This document shows, in pieces, positions 1 through 7,914 of a DNA stretch of 24,854 nucleotides (the first letter of the stretch is position 1; every line of letters starts with the position of its first letter). A model generated the notes under the pieces. The model worked only from the letters and a program-made list of their open reading frames with translations. It was not told the origin of the DNA and ran no database searches. The stretch spans positions 1-24,854 of the forward strand of contig JAISQQ010000176.1 in assembly GCA_031274075.1 (NCBI GenBank). The letters run 5' to 3'. This DNA is from Accumulibacter sp. (GTDB lineage: Bacteria; Pseudomonadota; Gammaproteobacteria; Burkholderiales; Rhodocyclaceae). Made by a program: the position numbers and the translations under genes.

Positions 1-2174
1 TCCACGGCCACCAGGCCTTTGGGCTGCGGCATGAAGGACTGGGGAACGTCCTTGAGCACCTTGCTCATGTAGCCGATCCAGGCCGGCAGCGCGGCGGAAC
101 TGCCGGTTTCGCGCCCGCCCATGTTCTTCGGCTGGTCGAAGCCGATCCATGAACAGCCGACGACCGTCCGCTGGTAGCCGCAGAACCAGGCGTCGACCTG
201 TTCGTTGGTGGTGCCCGTCTTGCCCGCGAGATCGCGGCGCTTGAGCAGGGCCGACGCCCGGGCCGCCGTGCCGTGGAGGGTGACGTCGCGCAGCATGCTG
301 TCCATCAGGTAGGCGTTGCGCGGGTCGATCGCCAGCAGCGACTCGTCGCCGGCGCTGACCGGCTGGGCCTCGGCGATGACCTGGTCCTTCTCGTTGCGGA
401 TCTGGCTGACGATGAACGGCTGTATCTTGTAGCCGCCGTTGGCGAACACGGAGTAGGCGGTCACCATCTGCCAGGGAGTGACCGATCCGGAGCCGAGCGC
501 CATGGTCAGGTAGGCCGGATGCTTGTCGGCGTCGAAACCAAAATGCGTGACGTAATCCTGGATGAATTGCACGCCGCTGGCCTCCAGCAAACGGATCGAG
601 ACCATGTTCTTCGATTTGGCCAGCGCCGTCCGCAGGCGCATCGGCCCTTCGTACTTGCCGTCATAGTTCTTGGGTTCCCACGCCCGGCTGCCGGTCACCA
701 GGGCGGGGAAGCTGATCGGCTCGTCCTCGACCATGGAGGCGGGCGAAAAACCCTTTTCCAGCGCCCCGGAGTAGATGAAGGGCTTGAAACTCGATCCGGG
801 TTGCCGCCAGGCCTGGGTCGCGTGGTTGAACTTGTTGCGGCCGAAGTCGAATCCGCCCACCAGGGAGCGGATGGCTCCGTTCTTCGGATCGACGGACAGG
901 AAGGCGGCTTCGACCTCGGGCATTTGCGCGATGCGCCAGTTGTCCTTGTCGTCCTTCTGGACGCGGATGATCGCCCCGCGGCGCAGCCGCTTGTTGGCGG
1001 GCGCCTTGTCGTCGATCATGCGCGCGGCGAATTTCAGCCCGTCGCCGGCGATCGTGACGATCTCGCCGCCTCGCCGGTAAGCCTGTACCTGCTTGGTGTC
1101 GGCCTGCAGCACGACGGCCAGGCGAAGGTCTTCCGTGTCGTGATGGTCCAGCAGCAATTCGTCGAGCGCCTCGTCTTGTTCCGACTTGATTTCGGACAGA
1201 TCGACGTAGGCTTCCGCGCCCCGGTAGCCGTGCCGCCGGTCGTAATCGATGACGTTGCGGCGCAGGCTGGCGTAGGCGGCTTCCTGGTCGGCGCGCGTGA
1301 TCGTGGTGAACACGCGCAGGCCCCGCGAATAGACTTCTTCCGGGAACCGTTCCGCGACCATCTGCCGCGCCATTTCCGCGACGTATTCGGCGGGAACCGC
1401 GTAGTCATTGCTTTCCCGCCGGATGACCAGCGCCTGCGCGAGAGCGTCCTCGTGTTGTCTGCCGTCGATGAATTCGATCTGGCGCATGCGGCGCAGCACG
1501 TATTGCTGGCGCGAGCGGGCGCACTTCGGGTTGACCACCGGATTGCACCTGGCCGGCGCTCTCGGCAGGCCCGCGAGCATGGCCACCTCCGCCAGGCTGA
1601 GTTCCTTCAGCGGCTTGCCGAAATAGACCTGCGCGGCGACGGCGAAGCCGTAGGCGCGTTGTCCGAGGTAGATCTGGTTGATGTACAGCTCGAAAATCTG
1701 ATCCTTGCTCAGATTGTGCTCGATCTTGAAGGCGAGCAAGGCTTCGTAGAATTTGCGCAAATACGTTCTTTCGGGCGAGAGGAAAAAATTCTTGGCGACC
1801 TGTTGCGTGATCGTCGAAGCGCCTTGCCGCCGGCCGCCGAGCAGATTGTTCAGCGTCGCGCGGACGATGCCGGGCGCGTCGACCCCCTTGTGCTGGTAGA
1901 AACGGTCGTCCTCCGCCGCCAGGATGGCCAGTTTCAGGATGTCGGGAACTTCCTCGAAGCGCACGACCGCGCGGCGTTCCTCGCCGAATTCTCCGATCAG
2001 GTGCCCGTCGGCGGTGTAGACCCGCAAAGGGATCTTCGGACGATAGTCGGTGAGAATCTCCAGCGAGGGCAGACTCGGATAGGTCAGGATCAAGACCACG
2101 GAAATCATGGCGAAGGCCATGAGTACGAGGCCCAGCAAGACCAGCAGGGGGCGGAGAACCCAACGGGAAACCAT
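1..2174 (-). CDS. mrcA: Penicillin-binding protein 1A, bifunctional transglycosylase/transpeptidase (3' end cut by the window)
   Basis: This inner-membrane enzyme polymerises lipid II into glycan strands and cross-links the peptide stems in the periplasm. The start is the ATG at 2174, just after a CCTCC-like site, and it gives a short cytoplasmic end plus a signal-anchor helix (residues about 5-30). The glycosyltransferase (GT51) motifs are intact: EDDRFYQHKGVD with catalytic Glu88, GASTITQQVAKN at 118-129 and RKFYEALLAFKIE at 140-152. The transpeptidase has all three motifs: SSFK with nucleophile Ser461, SKN at 521-523 and KTGT from 652. These motifs lie in one frame, so there is no net frameshift. 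724 codons are visible; the family is usually about 770-850 residues, so only the tail is missing. It is divergent from pilMNOPQ, a classic proteobacterial arrangement. A 675-codon open frame on the opposite strand is a composition artefact. Confidence 0.96.
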   Translation of the reverse strand, partial: MVSRWVLRPLLVLLGLVLMAFAMISVVLILTYPSLPSLEILTDYRPKIPLRVYTADGHLIGEFGEERRAVVRFEEVPDILKLAILAAEDDRFYQHKGVDAPGIVRATLNNLLGGRRQGASTITQQVAKNFFLSPERTYLRKFYEALLAFKIEHNLSKDQIFELYINQIYLGQRAYGFAVAAQVYFGKPLKELSLAEVAMLAGLPRAPARCNPVVNPKCARSRQQYVLRRMRQIEFIDGRQHEDALAQALVIRRESNDYAVPAEYVAEMARQMVAERFPEEVYSRGLRVFTTITRADQEAAYASLRRNVIDYDRRHGYRGAEAYVDLSEIKSEQDEALDELLLDHHDTEDLRLAVVLQADTKQVQAYRRGGEIVTIAGDGLKFAARMIDDKAPANKRLRRGAIIRVQKDDKDNWRIAQMPEVEAAFLSVDPKNGAIRSLVGGFDFGRNKFNHATQAWRQPGSSFKPFIYSGALEKGFSPASMVEDEPISFPALVTGSRAWEPKNYDGKYEGPMRLRTALAKSKNMVSIRLLEASGVQFIQDYVTHFGFDADKHPAYLTMALGSGSVTPWQMVTAYSVFANGGYKIQPFIVSQIRNEKDQVIAEAQPVSAGDESLLAIDPRNAYLMDSMLRDVTLHGTAARASALLKRRDLAGKTGTTNEQVDAWFCGYQRTVVGCSWIGFDQPKNMGGRETGSSAALPAWIGYMSKVLKDVPQSFMPQPKGLVAV

Positions 2175-2317
2175 AGGAGGGAAGTGTCCTGGAAGATGTG
2201 GCGCCTGATTATCCCGGAAACCGCGCCGGGGCGTGGGCTGGCCCTGCCTGGCGGCCGGTTCGGGGGAAAAAGGAAACCATCGGAGAAACGGGCGGTCTGA
2301 AAACTGCGATTCCCGGG

Positions 2318-2346
2318 ATTATATAAACACCGCTCCCATGCTCCAA
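2318..2346 (-). promoter_or_regulatory. Probable sigma70 promoter of mrcA
   Basis: On the minus strand a perfect -10 hexamer TATAAT lies at 2323-2318. A partial -35, TTGGAG, lies at 2346-2341 with a 17-bp spacer. Transcription would start near 2311 and leave a leader of about 135 nt before the mrcA ATG. The -10 match is exact, but the -35 matches only the first three bases, so this is a prediction from consensus alone. Confidence 0.5.
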
Positions 2347-2386
2347 CAGTTACAGGAAACGTGGTCACCCGTCTCGCGTCCGTCCG

Positions 2387-2421
2387 GCCCCGCGGGCTGG
2401 CCGCTTTCTCGCCCGCGGGGC
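2387..2421. repeat. GC-rich 11-bp perfect inverted repeat
   Basis: The arms GCCCCGCGGGC (2387-2397) and GCCCGCGGGGC (2411-2421) are exact reverse complements separated by 13 bases. There is no T-tract on either side, so it is not a standard terminator. It sits between the two divergent promoters, about 40 bp upstream of the mrcA -35 and about 130 bp upstream of the pilM -35. It could be a regulator site or a structural insulator; the function is unknown. Confidence 0.75.
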
Positions 2422-2550
2422 AACGGCGTCGAAACAGGCCGCCGGGGCCGTTCGCCGGGCGCGCCGCCGGCGGGGAAGCGGACAGATTCTTGAAAATTCT
2501 TGACAGTTGCGAAAAAATTAAAGTTGTGTCGAAGAAAGCCGTAAAAAAGG

Positions 2551-2579
2551 TTTACTTGTCGGATACTTGCTGCTAACAT
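2551..2579 (+). promoter_or_regulatory. Probable promoter of pilMNOPQ
   Basis: TTTACT at 2551-2556 (4 of 6 to the -35 consensus) is followed after 17 bp by TAACAT at 2574-2579 (4 of 6 to the -10). A TGC directly ahead of the -10 makes an extended -10. A better -35-like TTGACA at 2500-2505 has no recognisable -10 at the right distance. No sigma54-type GG-N10-GC signature was seen. Predicted transcription start is near 2586. Confidence 0.45.
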
Positions 2580-2647
2580 CTAAAGTAGATTATTGGTACC
2601 TTCGCTAACTACCGCTTATTTAACGGTTTTTTCTGAGGAGTAGCGAA

Positions 2648-3727
2648 TTGCAATTTGATCTTTCGATCTTCAATCCCAAGGCCCGTCCCTTGATCGGACT
2701 GGATATGAGTTCGTCCGCCGTCAAGATGGTCGAGTTGGCGAGCGATGGGAAAAGCGGGTATCGGGTCGAGCGCTACGCCATCGAGATTTTGCCGCGGGAC
2801 GTGATCGCCGACGGCAACATCGCCAACCTCGAAGCGGCGGCCGAGACCATCAAGCGCGCCTGGCGGAAACTGTCGACCTCGACCCGGGCGGCGGCCGTGG
2901 CGCTGCCGACTTCGCACGTGATCACCAAGAAGATCATCGTCGCCGACGGGCAAAAAGCGGAAGCGCTGGAAGTGCTCGTCGAGTCGGAAGCCAACCAGTA
3001 CATCCCGTTTCCCCTCGAGGAAGTCAATCTCGATTTCCAGATCGTGGGTCCCGCGCCGTCGTCGCCGGAAGAGATCGAGGTGCTGATCGCCGCCTCGCGC
3101 AAGGAAAAGGTGGAAGACCGGGTGGCGGCCGTCGAGGCGGCGGGACTCAAGCCCATGATCATGGACGTCGAATCCTTCGCCGTGTTCGCCTCGCTCGATC
3201 TGATCCTGAAACAACTGCCGGACGGCGGCAAGGGGCAGATCATCGCCCTGGTGGATGTCGGCGCGAACGTGACCAGCCTCACCGTGCTGCGCGACGGGCA
3301 GCAGCTTTACGCGCGCGAGCAGGCGTTCGGCGGCAACCAGTTGACCCAGGACATCGCGCGGCTTTACGGCGTAAGCTTCGCGGAAGCGGAGGCGGACAAG
3401 CGCCGGAACGCGCTGCCGGAGAACTACGAGTCCGAGCTGCTCCAGCCGTTCGTGGAAAACATGGCGCTGGAAGTGTCCCGGGCGCTGCAGTTTTTCTTCA
3501 CCTCGACGCAGTTCAACAAAGTGGACCATATCGTGCTGTCGGGCGGCTGTGCCGTGCTGCCGGGATGCGACGAATCGATCGCCCTGCGCACGCAGATCGA
3601 CACCATCGTGGCCAATCCCTTTGCCGACATGGTGCTTTCGGATCGTGTGCGGGCCAATAGCCTCCTGGCGGACGCCTCTTCGCTGATGGTCGCCTGTGGC
3701 CTGGCGTTACGGAGGTTTGACCAATGA
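2648..3727 (+). CDS. pilM: Type IV pilus assembly protein PilM (actin-like ATPase)
   Basis: PilM is a cytoplasmic actin/FtsA-fold protein that binds the cytoplasmic tail of PilN and forms the inner base of the pilus alignment complex. The protein is 359 residues, normal for the family. It opens with the phosphate-1-like segment LIGLDMSSSAVKMVEL (15-30). Further on it has the second nucleotide-site segment IALVDVGANVTSLTVL and, near the C-terminus, the adenosine-type segment HIVLSGGCAVLPG. The start is a TTG at 2648, chosen because GAGGAG (2635-2640) lies 7 nt upstream and the N-terminus (MQFDLSIFNPK) matches relatives in length. Its stop overlaps the pilN start (ATGA). It is the first gene of pilMNOPQ. 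Confidence 0.95.
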   Translation: MQFDLSIFNPKARPLIGLDMSSSAVKMVELASDGKSGYRVERYAIEILPRDVIADGNIANLEAAAETIKRAWRKLSTSTRAAAVALPTSHVITKKIIVADGQKAEALEVLVESEANQYIPFPLEEVNLDFQIVGPAPSSPEEIEVLIAASRKEKVEDRVAAVEAAGLKPMIMDVESFAVFASLDLILKQLPDGGKGQIIALVDVGANVTSLTVLRDGQQLYAREQAFGGNQLTQDIARLYGVSFAEAEADKRRNALPENYESELLQPFVENMALEVSRALQFFFTSTQFNKVDHIVLSGGCAVLPGCDESIALRTQIDTIVANPFADMVLSDRVRANSLLADASSLMVACGLALRRFDQ

Positions 3728-4299
3728 CACGCGTCAAGATCAATCTGCTTCCTTACCGGGAAGGCGAACGCAAGGCCAGGCGGCAGCAGTTCTATGGCTT
3801 GTTCGGGCTGGTGGCGATCCTCGCCGGCCTCATCGTGTTCGCGATGTTTACCGTCATCGACGGCTACGTGGTGGAACAGACGGCGAAGAACGATTTCATC
3901 AAGAAGGAAATCGCGGCGCTCGACAAGGAAATCGACGAAATCAAGCGGCTCCAGGAGCAGACGCGGGCGCTGCTCGCCCGCAAGCAGATCATCGAGTCCT
4001 TGCAGCAGAATCGGGCGGAAGCGGTGCTCCTGTTGAGCGAATTGGCCAAGCAGATGCCCGACGGCGTATACCTCCGTTCGCTGAAGCAAAACGACACCAT
4101 AGTCAACTTGCTCGGGTATGCGCAGTCCAGCAGTACGCGCGTGCCGACCCTGATGCGCAACATCGAAGCCTCGCCGTGGCTTGAAAAGCCCGAGCTCAGG
4201 GAAGTCAAGGCGGTGACCCTGAATAACAACCGGCTCAACGAATTCAACATGAACGTGACCATCAAACGGACTTCAAATGAGGAGGCGGGCAAGAAATGA
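3724..4299 (+). CDS. pilN: Type IV pilus inner-membrane protein PilN
   Basis: PilN is a bitopic inner-membrane protein that links cytoplasmic PilM to periplasmic PilO and PilP. It has 191 residues. The conserved PilM-binding motif INLLPYRE lies at residues 6-13, followed by one transmembrane helix (about 24-46). A coiled coil (about 52-100), rich in Lys, Glu and Leu, comes next, and the periplasmic end has the ferredoxin-like fold typical of the family. GGAGG at 3711-3715 lies 8 nt upstream of the ATG, and the start overlaps the pilM stop, suggesting translational coupling. Confidence 0.95.
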   Translation: MTRVKINLLPYREGERKARRQQFYGLFGLVAILAGLIVFAMFTVIDGYVVEQTAKNDFIKKEIAALDKEIDEIKRLQEQTRALLARKQIIESLQQNRAEAVLLLSELAKQMPDGVYLRSLKQNDTIVNLLGYAQSSSTRVPTLMRNIEASPWLEKPELREVKAVTLNNNRLNEFNMNVTIKRTSNEEAGKK

Positions 4300-4967
4300 A
4301 AGCGCCCAAACTGGACATCCAATCGATTCTGGATGATTTCCAGAATCTTCCGAAAGACATCGGCGCGTGGCCGCTGGCTCCGCGCGTGGCCGTGCTGTTG
4401 GGGTTTTTCGTCTTGGTATTGGCTGCCGGCTGGTGGGTCTGGTGGAGCGAACAGCTCGATACCCTGGCGCAGTCCCAACAGGACGAACTGAGGCTCAGGG
4501 AAGATTACGTGACCAAGAAAACGCAGGCCGTGAATCGCGAGCAGTACATCCAGCAACTGAACCAGATCGACCGTTCGTTCGGCGTGCTGCTGAAGCAACT
4601 GCCCAACAAGTCGGAAGTCGAATCCCTGCTGGTGGAGATCAACCAGTCGGGCATGGGACGCGGTTTGCAGTTCGATCTTTTCAGGCCCAACCCCGAGGTG
4701 GTCAAGGATTTCTATGCCGAGTTGCCGATAAACGTGCGCTTGACGGGCAGTTATCACGATTTCGGCGCGTTCGTGGGAGATGTCGGCAAGTTGTCGCGGA
4801 TCGTGACGATCAACAATATTTCGATCGCGCCAAAACCGCAGACCAATGATGGCACGCTGGTCCTGGAAGCCGTCATCAAGACCTTCCGTTATCTGGATGA
4901 AGAAGAATTGGCCGCCAAGAGGAAGGCCGAGCAGGCCGCCAGGGGCGGCAGGGGTGGAAGGAGATGA
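4296..4967 (+). CDS. pilO: Type IV pilus inner-membrane protein PilO
   Basis: PilO pairs with PilN as a heterodimer in the inner membrane and contacts PilP. The 223-residue protein has a short cytoplasmic segment and one transmembrane helix (about 31-49, with the aromatic end GWWVWW). A coiled coil (about 50-95) and a periplasmic ferredoxin-like domain follow. The segment VRLTGSYHDFGAFVGDVGKL (about 147-166) is strongly conserved in PilO. The C-terminus is a Lys/Arg/Gly-rich tail (AARGGRGGRR). The ATG overlaps the pilN stop as ATGA; GAGGAGG lies upstream at a slightly long spacing. Confidence 0.95.
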   Translation: MKAPKLDIQSILDDFQNLPKDIGAWPLAPRVAVLLGFFVLVLAAGWWVWWSEQLDTLAQSQQDELRLREDYVTKKTQAVNREQYIQQLNQIDRSFGVLLKQLPNKSEVESLLVEINQSGMGRGLQFDLFRPNPEVVKDFYAELPINVRLTGSYHDFGAFVGDVGKLSRIVTINNISIAPKPQTNDGTLVLEAVIKTFRYLDEEELAAKRKAEQAARGGRGGRR

Positions 4968-5488
4968 AAAAGTTTCCCGTCCTGGTTTGCTGCGCGTTGC
5001 TGGCGGCTTGTTCGTCCGACGGCGACCAAGAAGATTTGCGTCGATGGATGGAGGACGCCTCCAAGGGGCTCAAGGGGAAAGTCACGCCGCTGCCCGAGGT
5101 CAAACCCTACGAGCCGGTCGCCTACGACGCCGGCAACGTGATCGACCCTTTCAAGGTGTCCCGGGTCATTCCGGAGAAAGTGAAAAGCACCGGAGGCGTG
5201 AAGGGTCCCCCTTCCGACCATGTGCCCGAGCCGCTGGAAGCGTACTCGCTGGAGTCCCTGAGGTATGTGGGCGTGTTGACGCGGGGAGACGAGTCGCGCG
5301 CGATCATCCAGGCCGACAGCTCCTTGTACCAGGTTGGGCCGGGCAATTATCTCGGCCAGAATTTCGGCGTGATCACCAAAGTCAGTGAATCGGAAGTCGT
5401 TTTGAAGGAGCTTGTCCAGGATGCCGAAGGCATCTGGGAGGAGCGATTCAGCTCTCTGCAGCTGCAGGGACAGGAGGTAATAAGATGA
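4964..5488 (+). CDS. pilP: Type IV pilus lipoprotein PilP
   Basis: PilP is the lipoprotein that bridges the PilN/PilO dimer to the N0 domain of the PilQ secretin. The N-terminus MKKFPVLVCCALLAACSS is a lipoprotein signal with lipobox LAAC, predicting lipidation at Cys16. A flexible Pro-rich linker follows. The conserved beta domain covers roughly residues 90-172, including YSLESLRYVGVL and YQVGPGNYLGQNFGVI. Length (174) is normal. The GGAAGGAG ribosome binding site runs straight into the ATG, which overlaps the pilO stop. Confidence 0.95.
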   Translation: MKKFPVLVCCALLAACSSDGDQEDLRRWMEDASKGLKGKVTPLPEVKPYEPVAYDAGNVIDPFKVSRVIPEKVKSTGGVKGPPSDHVPEPLEAYSLESLRYVGVLTRGDESRAIIQADSSLYQVGPGNYLGQNFGVITKVSESEVVLKELVQDAEGIWEERFSSLQLQGQEVIR

Positions 5489-7557
5489 AACGGATCGGAT
5501 ACTACGCGTTCGGGCTTGCCGCCCTGGTCATGCTGCCCTGGTCGGCGGCCGATGCCCAGAATGCCAGGCTCAATTCCATCGAGTCGATGAAGGTGGTCCA
5601 GCAGGGGGCCGTGCTCAACCTCAGGCTGACGTTCAGGGAACCCTTGAGAGCGGCGCCGGCCGGCTTCAGCGTGGCTTCTCCAGCGCGCATCGCCCTGGAT
5701 TTCCCCAATACCGTGAACGGGACGGGGAAGCCCATGCAAACCTTCAACGAGGGCGATCTGAAAAGCGTGAATATCGTCCAGTCGGACGACCGCTCCCGGG
5801 TCGTGCTCAATCTGAATCGAAGCATGAACTACGAGACGAGCATCGAAGGCAATTCCCTGCTTCTCGCCTTGACTCCCAGTGTGGGCCGGTCTTGGCAGGA
5901 AGGCGGGGTCAGCCAGCCGGTGGAACATTTTTCGCAGGCGCCGGCGGCGACGGCCAACGGCATCCGCGATATCGCGTTCCACCGCGGAAAAGACGGGGAA
6001 GCACGCATTTCGGTGGATCTGAACGATTCGAATGCCGGCATCGATATCCGCCAGCAGGGGCATTCGCTGATCGTCGATTTCATCAAGGTCACCGTCCCCG
6101 AAGGATTGCGCAAGAAGCTCGACGTCACCGACTTCGCCACGCCGGTGGTTTCCGTGAGCACCGTCCAGCAAGGCCCGAACGCGCGCATGACCATCGAGCC
6201 GAAGGGCTTGTGGGAACACAACGCCTATCAGACGGACAATCAATTCGTCATCGAGGTCAAGCCGATCATCGAGGATCCGCACAAACTGCTTCGGGTTGGC
6301 TACCAGGGAGAGAAGCTGTCGCTCAACTTCCAGAACGTCGAGGTGCGGCGCCTGCTGCAGGTGATCGGCGAGTTTACCGGCCTGAACGTCGTGGTCAGCG
6401 ACTCGGTGGGCGGCTCGATCACGCTCATCCTGAAAGACGTCCCCTGGGATCAGGCGCTCGACATCATCCTGAACCAACGGGGGCTCGACATGCGCAAGAA
6501 TGGCAACGTCATTCTGGTCGCGCCGCGCGAGGAAATCGCCATCAAGGAAAAACTCGAATACGAGGCGAGGCTTCAGATCGGGGATCTCGAACCCCTGCAT
6601 ACCGAGAGCTTCCAGATGAATTACATCAAGGGGGCCGACGTCAAGAAGCTGCTGTCCGATCCGAAGCAGACGATCCTGTCGAAGCGCGGCAGCGCCTTGC
6701 TCGACGACCGTTCGAACATCCTGTTCGTCCAGGACACCCCCAGCCGCCTCGACGACGTCCGGGCGATGATCGCCAAGATCGACGTGCCGGTGCGGCAGGT
6801 GATGATCGAAGCGCGTATCGTCGAGGCCGGAGATTCGTTCGCGAAAAGCATTGGCGTTCGCCTGGGAACCGGGTCATTGACCCCCTCGGCTGATGGTAAG
6901 AGCTTTACCAAGAGCAGAGACACAGCCTGGGTCAATTCCGCCAATAATTTCGGAGGCTTGGGTTTGGTGAATCTTCCCGCCACGTCGGCAACCAGTACTC
7001 CAGGCAGCTTTGACCTCACGCTGTTCAACTCGAAAATGACCAAGTATCTGGATCTGGAAATAACCGCGCTCGAATCCGACGGCAGAGGCAAGGTCATTTC
7101 GAGTCCGCGGGTCATGACGGCCAACCAGGTCGAGGCCTTGATCGAACAGGGGGTCGAGATTCCCTACCAGGAATCGACGGGCTTTGCCACGAGCGTTTCA
7201 TTCCGCAAGGCCAATCTTTCCCTGAAGGTGAAGCCGCAGATTACGCCGGACGGCCGGGTGACGATGACGCTCGACGTCAACAAGGACACGCCCAACACGG
7301 CATTGTCGACGGGTTCCGGAATCGCCATCGACACCAAGCACGTCAAGACCGAGGTGCTGGTGGAGAACGGCGGCACGGTGGTCATTGGTGGCATCTACAC
7401 GCAGAAACTGTCCGATACGACCAACCGGATTCCTTTCTTCGGCGACCTGCCGTATATCGGCTGGCTGTTCAAGAATCGCGAATGGATTGACGACAAGACG
7501 GAATTGCTGGTGTTCATCACTCCCAAGATCGTCAGCGAAGGACTGGCGCTGCGCTAG
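5485..7557 (+). CDS. pilQ: Type IV pilus secretin PilQ
   Basis: PilQ forms the outer-membrane gated ring through which the pilus fibre passes. The 690-residue precursor has a Sec signal peptide with likely cleavage after Ala24 (AADA/QNA). Two AMIN domains, which bind peptidoglycan, lie at about 29-130 and 157-258. A secretin/TonB short N-terminal domain (about 277-348) and a secretin N1 repeat (about 372-436) follow. The C-terminal secretin beta domain covers about 440-690, including KPQITPDGRVTMTLDV and the signature region VVIGGIYTQKL to FFGDLPYIGWLFK. GGAGG lies ahead of the ATG, which overlaps the pilP stop. A strong terminator follows 15 nt after the stop, so pilQ is the last gene of the operon. 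Confidence 0.97.
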   Translation: MKRIGYYAFGLAALVMLPWSAADAQNARLNSIESMKVVQQGAVLNLRLTFREPLRAAPAGFSVASPARIALDFPNTVNGTGKPMQTFNEGDLKSVNIVQSDDRSRVVLNLNRSMNYETSIEGNSLLLALTPSVGRSWQEGGVSQPVEHFSQAPAATANGIRDIAFHRGKDGEARISVDLNDSNAGIDIRQQGHSLIVDFIKVTVPEGLRKKLDVTDFATPVVSVSTVQQGPNARMTIEPKGLWEHNAYQTDNQFVIEVKPIIEDPHKLLRVGYQGEKLSLNFQNVEVRRLLQVIGEFTGLNVVVSDSVGGSITLILKDVPWDQALDIILNQRGLDMRKNGNVILVAPREEIAIKEKLEYEARLQIGDLEPLHTESFQMNYIKGADVKKLLSDPKQTILSKRGSALLDDRSNILFVQDTPSRLDDVRAMIAKIDVPVRQVMIEARIVEAGDSFAKSIGVRLGTGSLTPSADGKSFTKSRDTAWVNSANNFGGLGLVNLPATSATSTPGSFDLTLFNSKMTKYLDLEITALESDGRGKVISSPRVMTANQVEALIEQGVEIPYQESTGFATSVSFRKANLSLKVKPQITPDGRVTMTLDVNKDTPNTALSTGSGIAIDTKHVKTEVLVENGGTVVIGGIYTQKLSDTTNRIPFFGDLPYIGWLFKNREWIDDKTELLVFITPKIVSEGLALR

Positions 7558-7572
7558 GCGGGAGGCGCCTTG

Positions 7573-7601
7573 AAAAAAACCGGCAAACGCCGGTTTTTTT
7601 T
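7573..7601 (+). terminator. Rho-independent terminator after pilQ
   Basis: A CCGGC/GCCGG stem (7580-7584 with 7589-7593) and AAAC loop are extended by seven A-T pairs on the outside. The stem is followed by an uninterrupted run of eight T. The matching A-run on the other side means it could also work on the minus strand. It starts 15 nt downstream of the pilQ stop codon. Confidence 0.93.
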
Positions 7602-7682
7602 GCCGTGTCGGGAATATCAGAAGCTGTTTTAAAAAAATGGTACGAGAAATGCTTAGATCCCAAAAACCTCAATTCAAGCCCT

Positions 7683-7730
7683 GGGTGAAGGCAGGGCAGG
7701 GTGAAGGTAGGGCAGGGTGAAGGTAGGGCG
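7683..7730 (+). repeat. Three tandem copies of a 16-bp repeat
   Basis: GGGTGAAGGCAGGGCA (7683-7698), GGGTGAAGGTAGGGCA (7699-7714) and GGGTGAAGGTAGGGCG (7715-7730) are adjacent head-to-tail copies that differ at single positions. The last copy runs into the first REP-like hairpin and shares its GGTAGGGCG motif. Confidence 0.9.
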
Positions 7731-7780
7731 GTTTCTCCGAAACCGCCGCCCCCCGGCGCGCTCGGAGATCGCGCCCTACC
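7722..7780. repeat. Pair of inverted REP-like palindromic units
   Basis: The first unit is GGTAGGGCG (7722-7730) continuing into a 9-bp hairpin, GGCGGTTTC/GAAACCGCC, with loop TCC (7727-7747). The second is read on the minus strand. It starts with the same GGTAGGGCG (7780-7772) and continues as CGATCTCCGAGCGCGCC, another short hairpin with the same CTCCGA core. A shared head motif plus a variable hairpin, in two opposing copies, is the layout of bacterial REP/BIME intergenic repeats. No RAYT transposase is in the window. Confidence 0.65.
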
Positions 7781-7914
7781 CTGGATGATCCATCTACTTC
7801 TCAAACGTCTTTCTGATTTCTAAAACAGCTTCCGAGAGTTCTTGTTGTTTCAAGCGCTTATCGTTTCTCACTCGATTGCCCTGGGTAGAGGAGTGGTCGG
7901 TGGGTGATCGGCGT

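Larger units (their letters stand above)
2175..2647. other. Divergent intergenic region between mrcA and pilM
   Basis: These 473 bases hold no credible gene; the short open frames here have no convincing start site or family likeness. The left third carries the mrcA leader and promoter. The centre (about 2380-2480) is extremely GC-rich and contains an 11-bp inverted repeat. The right part (from about 2485) turns abruptly AT-rich and carries the likely pilM promoter and its ribosome binding site. Confidence 0.8.
7620..7832. mobile_element. Possible MITE-like element bounded by 12-bp inverted repeats
   Basis: GAAGCTGTTTTA at 7620-7631 and its exact reverse complement TAAAACAGCTTC at 7821-7832 bound a 213-bp segment with no coding capacity. 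The repeats continue imperfectly inward into A-rich sequence. The size and structure fit a miniature inverted-repeat element. I see no clear target-site duplication and cannot name a parent transposon, so a simple long-range hairpin is an alternative. Confidence 0.4.

Noticed and set aside
273..2300. A 675-codon open frame on the plus strand opposite mrcA
   Set aside because: It runs antisense to a gene with every PBP1A motif intact. Its product is rich in Arg, Asp, Val and Gly with no recognisable domain, as expected from GC-rich third-position bias.
2500..2528. A perfect -35 box TTGACA as the pilM promoter
   Set aside because: No acceptable -10 lies 16-18 bp downstream; the sequence there is GTTGTG. 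The extended -10 pair at 2551-2579 is better.
2611..2632. Possible attenuator or terminator just before pilM (ACCG/CGGT followed by six T)
   Set aside because: The stem is only four base pairs with a 9-nt loop, too weak to call, and it would sit between the promoter and the first gene.
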